Source: Gemmatimonadota bacterium
GTDB taxonomy: Bacteria; Gemmatimonadota; Gemmatimonadetes; Gemmatimonadales; Gemmatimonadaceae
Direction of reading: 5' to 3'
Assembly: GCA_003136975.1 (NCBI GenBank)
Contig: PLEG01000335.1
Span: forward strand, 1-48,998
DNA length: 48,998 nucleotides
The notes beneath the pieces are model-generated. The model was not told the origin of the DNA. It worked only from the letters and a program-made list of their open reading frames with translations, and did not search any database. Position numbers and translations under genes: made by a program. The stretch's first letter is position 1. Each line of letters begins with the position of its first letter. Below are positions 1 to 7,107 of this stretch, piece after piece.

Positions 1-156
1 CGATTTGCCGCAGTTTCCCCAATCCGCCGGCTTGGCAATGCCAAGCGAGAGGAGTGTGCGCGCCAGCGCCACCGCTGCCCCGTCGCCGCTGACCAACTTG
101 AAGCTGGTTGCAACTCCCTCCAAAGAAGGCTGAACTAAACCACCGGCGGGAGCCAT
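1..156 (-). CDS. Hypothetical protein, N-terminal part (cut by window start)
   Basis: An open frame starts at an ATG at 156, directly after a G-rich run that can serve as a ribosome binding site, and stays open for 52 codons to the window edge. The start lies 22 nt inside the 3' end of the preceding gene in another frame, which points to translational coupling. The visible part (MAPAGGLVQPSLEGVATSF...) then has an alternating hydrophobic stretch and ALARTLLSLGIAKPADWGNC. I do not recognise the family. It lies just downstream of two PRTRC-cassette genes, so it could be another member of that cassette, but nothing visible proves this. Confidence 0.6.
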   Translation of the reverse strand, partial: MAPAGGLVQPSLEGVATSFKLVSGDGAAVALARTLLSLGIAKPADWGNCGKS

Positions 157-392
157 CCCCCACGTGGGGTTCGTAGGACGTTGGTAGAGCGGCCTTGGTT
201 GCTGTGATGTTTGGCGATTGCCGCGTTGAGGCACGCGGCGGCGGCGCGAAGTTGCGGGCATGTTAGGAATTCGTTGACGAGAGGATCGTTGCTCGGATTG
301 GTATTGCCGTCATGCGTGTCCAACTCGCGGAGCACGTCCGCGACGGTGGGCGTCGCCGGCTCTACAATCGGGCGTTTCTGCTTTCGATTCAT
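135..392 (-). CDS. Small hypothetical protein (85 aa)
   Basis: The start is taken as ATG 392, nine bases after a CGCGT/ACGCG stem-loop that ends in the arm-wide leader box. The open frame could extend to a GTG at 425, but that would read through the hairpin and overlap the upstream stop. The protein begins with a basic patch (NRKQKR), followed by PTVADVLRELDTHDG and a likely helix LRAAAACLNAAIAKHH. There is no membrane segment and no recognised domain. It is fourth in transcription order after the PRTRC E and C genes. Confidence 0.65.
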   Translation of the reverse strand: MNRKQKRPIVEPATPTVADVLRELDTHDGNTNPSNDPLVNEFLTCPQLRAAAACLNAAIAKHHSNQGRSTNVLRTPRGGWLPPVV

Positions 393-400
393 GACGGTAA

Positions 401-421
401 GTGCGCTCGCGTGAGTACGCG
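401..421 (-). promoter_or_regulatory. Leader element 1 (hairpin plus GCGCA box)
   Basis: On the minus strand a 5-bp stem CGCGT-ACTC-ACGCG overlaps the box CGCGAGCGCAC. The upstream gene's stop is adjacent and the start codon follows 8 nt after the box. This is one of 25 copies of the same arrangement. Confidence 0.55.
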
Positions 422-424
422 ACA

Positions 425-976
425 CTACTGGACTGTAACTCTGACCCCATGGGGCCCCTTACGTCGCTTCACTCGCCCTTCTGCGAATGCTTTGAACAAG
501 ATTTTCCGCTCGTCGCCCCGACCTTGATTGAACGACTCGTCGCATGTACCGACGATCGCGCTGCACAAGTCCCATAGTATCGTCTCGCTCAGTGTCGCGG
601 AGAGCGTTGCGAACGTAGAACCAGAGTCATGCTGATCGACAATGAACAAGCGCGGCCCGAGTCCGCTCATGCTCGCGATTACGGCACGATCCTCACTGGC
701 GTGTGAAGTCTGATACCTGTACAAAGAGAACACACTCGATGACGACCAGCCCGCTCCACGGCCATCAGCAGGAACCCCGCGAACGCCGCAACGAACGCTT
801 CGGAGGTGGATGAGCGACGCAACGGCGAGCTGCTCAGTCCTGGCCTTCACAAGGCAGATATGACCAACGCGCACAGCCGGAAGGGTGTCGGGTAGCGCGA
901 CCGAATCACGGTTGGAGAATACGAGAGTGCTTTCATCATCAGAACGGAAACTGGTGGGCATCTGAATGAGCTTCAT
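425..976 (-). CDS. Hypothetical protein (183 aa)
   Basis: The start ATG 976 has AGG eight bases upstream and lies 44 nt after leader element 2. The protein has a polar N terminus (KLIQMPTSFRSDDESTLVF), a middle part with three cysteines, and a basic C terminus (KAFAEGRVKRRKGPHGVRV). No membrane segment is visible. It sits right after the PRTRC C gene, so it may belong to the PRTRC cassette (which also has A, B, D and F proteins), but I cannot match it to one by eye. Confidence 0.7.
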   Translation of the reverse strand: MKLIQMPTSFRSDDESTLVFSNRDSVALPDTLPAVRVGHICLVKARTEQLAVASLIHLRSVRCGVRGVPADGRGAGWSSSSVFSLYRYQTSHASEDRAVIASMSGLGPRLFIVDQHDSGSTFATLSATLSETILWDLCSAIVGTCDESFNQGRGDERKILFKAFAEGRVKRRKGPHGVRVTVQ

Positions 977-1020
977 GGCAGCACCTGGAGCAAAGTGAAA
1001 TGAATCGGGGATGTCTGCTT

Positions 1021-1031
1021 ATGCACTCACG
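1021..1031 (-). promoter_or_regulatory. Leader element 2 box
   Basis: The minus-strand box CGTGAGTGCAT lies 44 nt before the start at 976. A separate strong stem-loop (1053-1081) stands a little upstream, between the PRTRC C stop and this box. Confidence 0.5.
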
Positions 1032-1052
1032 ACTGCTGGCGACCAACGCGAA

Positions 1053-1081
1053 GGAGGCGATACGATAGTCGTTTCGCCTCC
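1053..1081. terminator. Stem-loop between genes, possible terminator
   Basis: GGAGGCGA and TCGCCTCC form a perfect 8-bp stem around a 13-nt loop, about 20 nt after the PRTRC C stop codon. The tail after the stem (TTCGCG) is poor in T, so termination is only possible. The hairpin may instead belong to leader element 2. Confidence 0.45.
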
Positions 1082-1101
1082 TTCGTTCGTCGTTGACATG
1101 C

Positions 1102-1356
1102 TCAGCCTTTCACTCCCACTTGACGAGAGCAAGTAAAGATCATCTTGCCATCCTTCGTCGTTGGTCCTTCGATCGTTGCAGTCGCCAACTCCGGATACGT
1201 TACAGCAAACATCGACTTCACGCGGTCAGGAGAAAGGGATGGATCGGGGTCCGGAAGTATCTGCCCGTTGTAGTGAAACTCGCGCGGCATCGCGGAAACC
1301 TGGAGTCCGCCCGCACCGTTGCCTTTCTTCTCGCTCTTGCTTGCATCGTCCCGCAT
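1102..1356 (-). CDS. PRTRC system protein C
   Basis: This is the small conserved protein C of the PRTRC (ParB-related, ThiF-related cassette) system of plasmids and integrative elements, whose function is unknown. The 84-residue protein carries the family pattern almost throughout: FHYNGQILPDPDPSLSP, then a Tyr-Pro-Glu-Leu (TYPEL) block, IEGP, and the C-terminal end VGVKG. The start ATG 1356 is chosen because AGGAG stands six bases before it; a longer frame to 1401 lacks such a site. It lies directly downstream of PRTRC E. That E-C pairing is usual for the cassette. Confidence 0.9.
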   Translation of the reverse strand: MRDDASKSEKKGNGAGGLQVSAMPREFHYNGQILPDPDPSLSPDRVKSMFAVTYPELATATIEGPTTKDGKMIFTCSRQVGVKG

Positions 1357-1462
1357 GTCCAGCTCCTGTGGTGTGAGAATGTGTAGTGAATGCGAAACCA
1401 TTTGTCGTCATTTGTCTGGGCGAAGGCCGATTTCGCGTAACGCCACGAGACAGCTTTCTTGA

Positions 1463-2005
1463 TTACTCGCCCGCGTCGTCTCCAGAATCGGCATCAACTT
1501 TCTCGACATCATCTGCGGAGTCATCTGCGGAGTCATCGTTGCTCGGACCCGCAACTGATACCAACCGTGCGCTCGCTTCTGTAGCGAACAGGTCCGCGGT
1601 TTCAGCGGGAGGAGCGACCTTCTTAACCTCCGGGGCGGGCTTCTTGGCCGGAACCGGCTTAGTTGGTGTGCTGACCTTCTTGCCGTTCTTGGCGGCACGG
1701 GCCTTCCGTTCTTCGTCGGCCTTCGTCTGGTCATCCTTCGTAGCCTGTTCGCGCTCGGCTCGAATGCGCTCGGTCTGCTCGTTGAGCGGCGTGTACGTCT
1801 CGACGTAGCTCGAGATTGCTTCCGGGAGTCCCGCGTCGATCTCCTCCGCCGTGCCGACGATCATGAGTGGCGCGGAGAGTGCAGCGTTCTCGTCGTCGTT
1901 CTTCTTGAGCGGCACGATACACACTCGCAGCTTGCCTTCACCTGCATCTGATGCTGTGATCGTCACAGCGCGGTCTTTGAGTAATCCCAAAAGTTGAGTA
2001 AACAC
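1463..2005 (-). CDS. PRTRC system protein E
   Basis: The N-terminal 90 residues match the PRTRC E pattern: MFTQLLGLLKDRAVTITA, then GKLRVCIVPLKK, ENAALSAPL, a TAEEIDAGLP block and ISSYVETYTPLNEQ. The remaining half is low-complexity: a charged coiled-coil-like stretch (QTERIRAEREQATKDD), a Lys/Pro-rich linker and an acidic tail, so only the head is likely folded. The start is taken as GTG 2005, ten bases after AGGAG; a longer frame to 2092 runs into the leader hairpin. The biochemical role of PRTRC proteins is not known. Confidence 0.82.
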   Translation of the reverse strand: MFTQLLGLLKDRAVTITASDAGEGKLRVCIVPLKKNDDENAALSAPLMIVGTAEEIDAGLPEAISSYVETYTPLNEQTERIRAEREQATKDDQTKADEERKARAAKNGKKVSTPTKPVPAKKPAPEVKKVAPPAETADLFATEASARLVSVAGPSNDDSADDSADDVEKVDADSGDDAGE

Positions 2006-2061
2006 TTTGAATGTGCTCCTGCAGGTTGAGAGTGTCGGCCAGGTCGTACTGATGAGGGAGA

Positions 2062-2089
2062 CTGCACCCGCGCGCATCGAGCGCGCGGG
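2062..2089 (-). promoter_or_regulatory. Leader element 3 (9-bp hairpin plus TGCA box)
   Basis: On the minus strand CCCGCGCGC-TCGAT-GCGCGCGGG is a perfect 9-bp stem whose 3' arm runs straight into TGCAG. It is one of the clearest copies, 14 nt after the upstream stop and 56 nt before the PRTRC E start. Confidence 0.7.
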
Positions 2090-2102
2090 CATTGGACGTG
2101 GC

Positions 2103-3239
2103 TCAGGTAGTGGGCGCTCGCTTGATTTTCGCTGGCGCGAGAACCCACTTATCGATGTAGCCAGTCAGCATCGAGTGAGTGTCAACCAGACTGGCATGGT
2201 CACGCGTGGCATAGCCGAGGGCCCACTCTACGATCCGCTTCCAGCGTGGCGACTCGGGGGTGTGTGTCACCTTCTGAGGACCGAAATGCCCTCGTAGGTC
2301 AAGGAATGACACGATGGTACCATCCTGCCAATTCGCAACGCGTTGAGCGGCATTGGCGACCATTGTCGCGATCACTTCACGGAACGCGACAGTCCCATCC
2401 GGGCTGAGCTCGTACGGTTCGTAGTCCACACCGAAGCAACGGCCATTGATTGAGCCGTATCCTGGACGCAGGTACCCGTGGAGCACCATATGTTCGCTGT
2501 CCCCGTGTGCCCTGATCTTGAACCGACCAAAACAGGCGGGACATGTTCCGACATTGAAGTCATCACGAACTCGCTGGTCAGTTGGGACGTACGGCTCAGT
2601 GCCCAGCATTTCGTTTACGCGCTGCATCAAGTCCGAGCATACGCTCGCTTCCTCGATCCATTGAGTCAGAGTGCGATAGCTCTCACTGCGAACAACACTG
2701 TATGCAGTAATCAGACGGAAGGTCCAGCCATCCGGTGAAGTGATGTCGGTGACAGGCACGTTCACCAAGACGCGGAACGAAACGCCGAATTGGGGATCGC
2801 TTCCATCTGGCGCAGCTTCGAATACATCACTTACGTCCGTGACAACGTATTCTGGTGCTCGCGGCTTTGGCCCCTTCGGGCCCACCGAAGCGATGACTGC
2901 TCTGTCTGTAGCGACTCGGAGTAGGACGGCGCGAATCGACTCTGCTTTCTCACGAGCGTACGCGAGCAACGTGGATTGCTCGCCAACTTCATTCTTCGCT
3001 CCCCGGAGGTCCCATATCTCAATCGCGGCATCCACGGCATGCATCGCCGCCCCGAGTCCATCCACGCGCTCAATGATGTTATACTCGGCGCTCGGGACGT
3101 ATGCGCGAAGGGGATTCACTGCCCAGCCTGGGAACAGTACGAAAAGCTCACGGAGTGACTTCACCGTGAATCCTGCAACACGGCCCTTCCGAACTTTCTC
3201 GAGCATCGTTTTCTGAGCGCCAGTTAGTATCTCGGTCAC
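2103..3239 (-). CDS. Hypothetical protein with zinc-ribbon-like motif (378 aa)
   Basis: The start is taken as GTG 3239, five bases after GGGGA; ATG 3254 is the alternative and has no such site. The N-terminal half is helical and charged. A Cys-Pro-Ala-Cys pair (C233, C236) is followed by a block with MVLHGYLRPGYGSINGRCFG (H254, C268). A CxxC plus HGY-RPG-G-CFG pattern recurs in uncharacterised proteins of large plasmids and phages and looks like a metal site. No catalytic motif is evident. It heads the stretch that leads into PRTRC E and C. Confidence 0.75.
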   Translation of the reverse strand: MTEILTGAQKTMLEKVRKGRVAGFTVKSLRELFVLFPGWAVNPLRAYVPSAEYNIIERVDGLGAAMHAVDAAIEIWDLRGAKNEVGEQSTLLAYAREKAESIRAVLLRVATDRAVIASVGPKGPKPRAPEYVVTDVSDVFEAAPDGSDPQFGVSFRVLVNVPVTDITSPDGWTFRLITAYSVVRSESYRTLTQWIEEASVCSDLMQRVNEMLGTEPYVPTDQRVRDDFNVGTCPACFGRFKIRAHGDSEHMVLHGYLRPGYGSINGRCFGVDYEPYELSPDGTVAFREVIATMVANAAQRVANWQDGTIVSFLDLRGHFGPQKVTHTPESPRWKRIVEWALGYATRDHASLVDTHSMLTGYIDKWVLAPAKIKRAPTT

Positions 3240-3269
3240 TTGGTCCCCTTGCATGAGTGGTACATGGGG

Positions 3270-3280
3270 ATGCACCCGCG
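3270..3280 (-). promoter_or_regulatory. Leader element 4 box
   Basis: A perfect copy of the minus-strand box CGCGGGTGCAT, 30 nt before the preferred GTG start. No convincing stem-loop is visible directly upstream in this copy. Confidence 0.5.
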
Positions 3281-3290
3281 CAGTTCCAGT

Positions 3291-3593
3291 CTAGGCATCT
3301 CGAGCCTCAACGAACTCTACAGATAATCCGCGTTCGGTTAGCGCACTCTCGAGGTACGGCGCTTCCACTGCGTCTGCCAGGAGTGCATCCCCATCCCAGA
3401 AGGGAGCATCCACCACAATTGCTCGGAGCCTCGCTGCGATGTCTGGATCCCGCGGCCGGCAAACGACACCAGAGCCGTGGAACGTGAATACCACGTCAGG
3501 CTTATCGGTGAAGGCGCGTACGCAGAAGCTGGCGTTGATCTCTGCTGCCAGAAGCGGTGTGGCCTTTGCGTTGAGCCGAAAGCGTCCAATCAT
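3291..3593 (-). CDS. Hypothetical protein (100 aa)
   Basis: The start ATG 3593 follows GGGGATCCACTC, a usable ribosome binding site. A much longer frame exists but would overlap the upstream gene. The protein (MIGRFRLNAKATPLLAAEIN...) has VVFTFHGSGVVCRPRDPD and an acidic C-terminal half; it looks small, soluble and globular. A CCGAG/CTCGG stem (3623-3642) followed by GGCAT just upstream resembles a degenerate leader element. The family is not recognised. Confidence 0.6.
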   Translation of the reverse strand: MIGRFRLNAKATPLLAAEINASFCVRAFTDKPDVVFTFHGSGVVCRPRDPDIAARLRAIVVDAPFWDGDALLADAVEAPYLESALTERGLSVEFVEARDA

Positions 3594-3672
3594 GAGTGGA
3601 TCCCCGTGAGGGTTGGTGAATGCCGAGTACGGGCGAGCTCGGTTCAGATAAGACAGCCCGGAAACGTGTTGG

Positions 3673-4092
3673 CTACGCGATAAGCGCGAGCTGAATAGGA
3701 AGGCGAGGTTCGACACAAATCGTGTGAGAAATTCTCGCAGCACGCTCAGAACGCACGCGCTCTAAGTCGAAATAGAACGGATCAGCCATTTGCTCCATGC
3801 CAGGCTGCGCCTCAAACCGAGCGAGGAGAATGTCGAGCACCTCCTCGGTGTCCCCGGTCGCAAGCAATCGGTCGAATCCCCGACCATACGCGCCCCGCCG
3901 AATGTGATCTTCGATGCGTCTCGCTATTGCATCCGGGGAAGTGTCATCGACGTAAACGTCAGGCCCTTGGTAGGAGAGTTCGTAAGGGCCGCGTACGCGA
4001 CTCGCATCCAACGAGGAGTAATTCGGCTGGTACGGATATCGCCGCGGCGTCGGCTTGCGTTTCGGCTTGCGATGGTAGGAATGGTTCCACAT
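3673..4092 (-). CDS. Hypothetical protein (139 aa)
   Basis: The start is ATG 4092, eight bases after leader element 5; the longer frame to 4329 would read through that hairpin and the upstream gene. The N terminus is rich in Arg, Lys, Pro and Tyr (KPKRKPTPRRYPYQPNYSS), suggesting a disordered, nucleic-acid-friendly tail. It is followed by a likely helical part (DAIARRIEDHIRRGAYGRG, TEEVLDILLARFEAQPGM). No known domain was identified. Confidence 0.6.
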   Translation of the reverse strand: MWNHSYHRKPKRKPTPRRYPYQPNYSSLDASRVRGPYELSYQGPDVYVDDTSPDAIARRIEDHIRRGAYGRGFDRLLATGDTEEVLDILLARFEAQPGMEQMADPFYFDLERVRSERAARISHTICVEPRLPIQLALIA

Positions 4093-4100
4093 GCCGATCG

Positions 4101-4130
4101 GTGCGCCTGCGCGGGAAGCACGCGGCGCAC
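4101..4130 (-). promoter_or_regulatory. Leader element 5 (7-bp hairpin containing the box)
   Basis: GTGCGCC pairs with GGCGCAC as a perfect 7-bp outer stem. The 3' arm is itself the conserved box (CGCAGGCGCAC). The start codon follows 8 nt later, so the hairpin could mask the ribosome binding site. Confidence 0.6.
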
Positions 4131-4139
4131 GGTCCAAAT

Positions 4140-4643
4140 TCAATCTTCGGTTGGTAGGTGGAAAGTCGCGGCGCCAGGCACCGAACCAATCGAAGTCTCG
4201 TGCATCACCACATGCACCATGAGGGTATGCTTCCGAACCCTGCCCGTGCCTGTGATGTAGACTATAAACGGGAGGGCACGAGACTCGCCACCGCGGACAA
4301 TCGCGGCAACCGCGCCCCGAGACATCCACATGATGTCATGCACCACGCCGTTCAGATCATTCATCCAGCGCGGGTTGTTGACCGCCCGTTCGATCAGATC
4401 CCAAACGCCGATCGTGCAAACCACGGGACGGCGCCGCGCATCCGTGCCATAGTGCTGATTCGTGACGTCGCTCGCCTGAGCGCGGAGATCGACGAGTATG
4501 CCGTCCTCGACTCCCTCCTCGATCGAGTACGTACTGATGATGTCATCAGCCGAAAATAAGGGCAAGGAGGAATCAGCGACCCTCGGCGCGACAACGGAGG
4601 CGACCGGAACAGGATTGACATGCTGAGAGACGGTTCCGAACAT
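4140..4643 (-). CDS. Hypothetical protein, DUF6573-like
   Basis: The start ATG 4643 has GGAG six bases upstream. The 167-residue protein contains SADDIISTYSIEEGVEDG, ILVDLR, VVCTIGVWDLIERAV and GVVHDIMWMSRGA, and ends in ATFHLPTED. This order (short acidic head, DG-ILVD, a Trp-containing helix, a D-x-x-WM-R helix, a C-terminal LP-ED) is what I recall for DUF6573 proteins of actinobacterial and plasmid origin. The assignment is by eye and the function is unknown. It lies in the same leftward unit as its neighbours. Confidence 0.7.
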   Translation of the reverse strand: MFGTVSQHVNPVPVASVVAPRVADSSLPLFSADDIISTYSIEEGVEDGILVDLRAQASDVTNQHYGTDARRRPVVCTIGVWDLIERAVNNPRWMNDLNGVVHDIMWMSRGAVAAIVRGGESRALPFIVYITGTGRVRKHTLMVHVVMHETSIGSVPGAATFHLPTED

Positions 4644-4678
4644 TTAGCACTCCAGAGGATTTGAGGATGTGCCAAGTG

Positions 4679-4689
4679 ATGCACCCACG
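4679..4689 (-). promoter_or_regulatory. Leader element 6 box
   Basis: The minus-strand box CGTGGGTGCAT, one mismatch from consensus, 35 nt before the start at 4643. No strong adjacent hairpin was seen. Confidence 0.45.
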
Positions 4690-4753
4690 CGTTCCCTCCC
4701 CTGCTATTACCATCTCGAAGACAGTTCGATTATTCCACGCTCGGCCTAGGGAA

Positions 4754-5197
4754 TTATAGATCTACGCGGCGGCGGTACTCATCTACCGACGTCTGCGCCC
4801 AAAGGGCGATCGCGCGATCCCCGTAGAACGTCCTAACCTTTTCACGCGCGATGTCGTCCGTCGCGGCATACAAGATCGGTGTATAGGTGAACGGTTCGTC
4901 GTCGGTTACCGTTGAATCTGGAGGCAGTACGTCCACGAGATAGGACTGCACTGGACCGCCTACGATTGGGAGTACGCAGGTGCCGTTCTCGTTAAACACC
5001 CCCTCTGCATCTGGGTTGAGTGCGACGGTGAGCGGGCCATCAGTGGCAACCACGGCAACCAGGAGGCCACGCGCCACGAGCTCGTAGTCCATGTCGCTCG
5101 GGGCGGCCTTCCCTGCTTTCTTTACTGTGCGAAGGCGAGCACGTTGTGCATGGGTGATTTCGGCGTTCTGAAACACGTTGCGAAGTGTAGTCGGCAT
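4754..5197 (-). CDS. Hypothetical protein (147 aa)
   Basis: The start ATG 5197 follows AGGACACCA; the frame could extend to 5221 without a binding site. The protein (MPTTLRNVFQNAEITHAQ...) has a basic N-terminal helix, then MDYELVARGLLVAVVATD and a beta-rich middle, and ends in a Tyr/Arg-rich helix. It looks soluble. No family is recognised. It lies in the leftward unit between the CYTH gene and the DUF6573-like gene. Confidence 0.65.
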   Translation of the reverse strand: MPTTLRNVFQNAEITHAQRARLRTVKKAGKAAPSDMDYELVARGLLVAVVATDGPLTVALNPDAEGVFNENGTCVLPIVGGPVQSYLVDVLPPDSTVTDDEPFTYTPILYAATDDIAREKVRTFYGDRAIALWAQTSVDEYRRRVDL

Positions 5198-5236
5198 TGG
5201 TGTCCTGTGGGTGACAGACAAGTTGATATCTGACTC

Positions 5237-5893
5237 TCAATGCACCCGCGTAACGGGGGGTGTTCGACGCGGCTGTACTGCTCGACGGAACAGTTGGAAC
5301 TTGCTCTCGGTGGAAGGCTCTGCGTGAAGCGTGAACCTGGACACGATCTGTGAGAGCCGGGTTTGTTCCGATTCGCTCGAAGTATCGATCTCTGCTTGAT
5401 GTACAACCGTACAGTCTGGTAGCTCAAGACGGTCGAGCTCGATTATCCCGCCAGCACCAACATCAAGAATGATCCTGGTGTTTCGTACCCACCCAACGCG
5501 AGGCAGCCTGTTCACACCGATCCCGGAGAAATAGAGCTGCATCTCTAGCGGTAGATGATGGACCTGGATGGAGGTCGGATGAACCGATCGGAATGCCGTG
5601 GGCAAATCACGCAGCAAATCGACATCAATCTCTCGCATTACACGACGACCGCCATTGTGCGAGACAGGAACCTTCGCCGTCATGATCGCGCTTACATGGC
5701 CGGTGATCCGTATGCGAAGCGTAGCAGACACATCCGCCAGCTTCCAACCGGAATCGTAGTAAATATTCAACTGATTGTCAGTTCTACAGATCCGGCCAGC
5801 ACGCTTGAGACGCGCGAAGTCGTCCGCATCGAGAACGTACTTGGTCTCGACCTCAATGTTGCTCACTGACGTACACCCCAATGCGTTGGCCAT
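5237..5893 (-). CDS. CYTH domain protein (triphosphate tunnel metalloenzyme fold)
   Basis: Members of the CYTH family (CyaB class IV adenylate cyclase, thiamine and inorganic triphosphatases) bind triphosphate in a beta-barrel tunnel with the help of a divalent metal. The signature is here: an N-terminal E-x-E-x-K (EVETK, residues 14-18), then QLNIYYDSGWKLADVSATLRIR with its two arginines, TAKVP with a lysine, and downstream EIDVDLL and IELDRLEL acidic strands. The 218-residue length fits a single CYTH domain. Substrate cannot be told. Its ATG follows four bases after the stop of a 24-codon ORF, so coupling is likely; GTG 5860 just before NIEVETK is an alternative start. Confidence 0.82.
   Translation of the reverse strand: MANALGCTSVSNIEVETKYVLDADDFARLKRAGRICRTDNQLNIYYDSGWKLADVSATLRIRITGHVSAIMTAKVPVSHNGGRRVMREIDVDLLRDLPTAFRSVHPTSIQVHHLPLEMQLYFSGIGVNRLPRVGWVRNTRIILDVGAGGIIELDRLELPDCTVVHQAEIDTSSESEQTRLSQIVSRFTLHAEPSTESKFQLFRRAVQPRRTPPVTRVH
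5240..5262 (-). promoter_or_regulatory. Leader element 7 (hairpin plus box)
   Basis: CACCC pairs with GGGTG (5258-5262 with 5243-5247); the box CGCGGGTGCAT forms the 3' arm. The box lies inside the last codons of the upstream CYTH gene, encoding its terminal Thr-Arg-Val-His before TGA. The next start is 42 nt away. Confidence 0.55.
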
Positions 5894-5896
5894 GTC

Positions 5897-5971
5897 CTAC
5901 GTACGGGATATGGGAGGTTTGGCTTTACATCGTGGGCAGCGATCGTCATGGTGCCCGGCGCTGCACTTCAC
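5897..5971 (-). CDS. Possible 24-aa zinc-knuckle microprotein
   Basis: A short frame starts at GTG 5971, five bases after GGGAG, and ends with TAG directly before the CYTH gene's ATG. The product MKCSAGHHDDRCPRCKAKPP... has three cysteines and two histidines with a Cys-Pro-Arg-Cys pair, enough to bind zinc. Its start overlaps the 3' end of the 56-aa ORF upstream. It could be a leader peptide coupling translation into the CYTH gene instead of a protein with its own role. Confidence 0.4.
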   Translation of the reverse strand: MKCSAGHHDDRCPRCKAKPPISRT

Positions 5972-6116
5972 GCGGCTCCCGAACGATCGGCGATCCAGAG
6001 GAAGTTATAGGTCCGGGCTTATTTGCTTGGAACCAGGCTTGCTTCCAAGGGGAGAGCTGATTGTATTCGCGTCGTGCTTCAGCGAGGGATTCCTCGAGCC
6101 AGTTGTCACGGTCCAT
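5946..6116 (-). CDS. Small hypothetical protein (56 aa)
   Basis: The frame starts at ATG 6116, two bases after the TGA of the upstream gene, and ends at 5946. The protein MDRDNWLEESLAEARREYNQ... has an amphipathic, charged helix followed by PWKQAWFQANKPGP, a composition typical of real small proteins. The tight spacing to both neighbours supports expression by coupling. The family is not recognised. Confidence 0.6.
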   Translation of the reverse strand: MDRDNWLEESLAEARREYNQLSPWKQAWFQANKPGPITSSGSPIVREPREVQRRAP

Positions 6117-6118
6117 AA

Positions 6119-6532
6119 TCACGCGGCTTTCCGCTGGGGCCTGCGCATCTCACGCGCCGGTCGGCTATGGACTCCGGTGCGCTGCCCGCGAAGGGTGCAT
6201 TCTATCGGGAATGCACGGGTCCAGTTTGAGAGGCAAGCATTGAAGACACGCGCCGCATCTGCGTCATCGGTAGCGACGTAACGTCCACGGACATCAGCAT
6301 CGGGATCCGTAGCACTCATCCCCCGAATGCACTGAACAACCGGACGAGGGGGCGTGGTATCCAGCGTTACCATGAGTCCAGTGATCCAGATTCCGAACGC
6401 GGGACCGAAACTAGGTTCGGCCGCGTGAACGCGGATCCCCTGCGTACGAAGTGCCGCGACATGCGCAGCGTCAATTGCCCCGGAACGTGGACACTGCACC
6501 CGCTCCGTGCTCTGTTCAAAGTGCTCGCGCAT
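6119..6532 (-). CDS. Hypothetical protein (137 aa)
   Basis: The start ATG 6532 lies 17 nt inside the preceding gene and has GGTGGGATCC upstream. The protein has an N-terminal helix (REHFEQSTERVQCPRSG), AAHVAALRTQGIRVHAAEPS, a hydrophobic strand FGIWITGLMVTLDT and a basic tail RPAREMRRPQRKAA. It belongs to a packed run of overlapping genes (7741 to 5237) without leader elements between them. The family is not recognised. Confidence 0.65.
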   Translation of the reverse strand: MREHFEQSTERVQCPRSGAIDAAHVAALRTQGIRVHAAEPSFGPAFGIWITGLMVTLDTTPPRPVVQCIRGMSATDPDADVRGRYVATDDADAARVFNACLSNWTRAFPIECTLRGQRTGVHSRPAREMRRPQRKAA

Positions 6533-7103
6533 TATTGGATCCCACCGTGGTTAAGAATTCTGAAACAACATCAGCTCCAGTTGCCCACCGGGCCGAAGCT
6601 TCTTCGCACCGGGAACACGACATCGAAACGCCAACCTCCCTCGAATTGGGAGGCATCGACTCGTCAATGCGGTTGACACCGACAACATCAAAAGACTCAG
6701 GGCCAAGGCCACATAGCAGTGTGCCAGACTCCAGGCTGAACCCACCATCTTTCCAGACAGGTTCGAGTGCTCGGATGTGAAGAACCCTCGAGCCTGACTT
6801 GGACGACCGTCGAGCGTGGTGGGATCCCATTCGAATGATGCGAGCTAGATCAAAGCGGAATGGCAGCGGGAACGTTTCCTTCAGCGCCAGCTCGTATAGA
6901 TCCCAGGCACGGTCCCGTGCATGATCGGCCTCTATGGCCGCGCACTCGCGCGCAGTGTGCGTCAGAGCCCACATTGCACGGCGTCGTTCACGGAATGTTT
7001 GCAGCGTCAACCCTTGCAGGGCGGCTTCATGCGCTTCCACTACTTCCACTCGACACCAGGCGTCCGCTACAATCAGTGCGAGTGCATCAGAGAACGGGAT
7101 CAT
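6516..7103 (-). CDS. Hypothetical protein (195 aa)
   Basis: The ATG 7103 follows four bases after the upstream TGA. The N-terminal half is helical (LALIVADAWCRVEVVEAHEA, RECAAIEADHARDRAWDLYE). The C-terminal half is mixed alpha/beta with SCSRCEE. No transmembrane segment is visible. No domain is recognised. It is part of the tightly packed leftward run. Confidence 0.68.
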   Translation of the reverse strand: MIPFSDALALIVADAWCRVEVVEAHEAALQGLTLQTFRERRRAMWALTHTARECAAIEADHARDRAWDLYELALKETFPLPFRFDLARIIRMGSHHARRSSKSGSRVLHIRALEPVWKDGGFSLESGTLLCGLGPESFDVVGVNRIDESMPPNSREVGVSMSCSRCEEASARWATGADVVSEFLTTVGSNNARAL

Positions 7104-7107
7104 TTGA

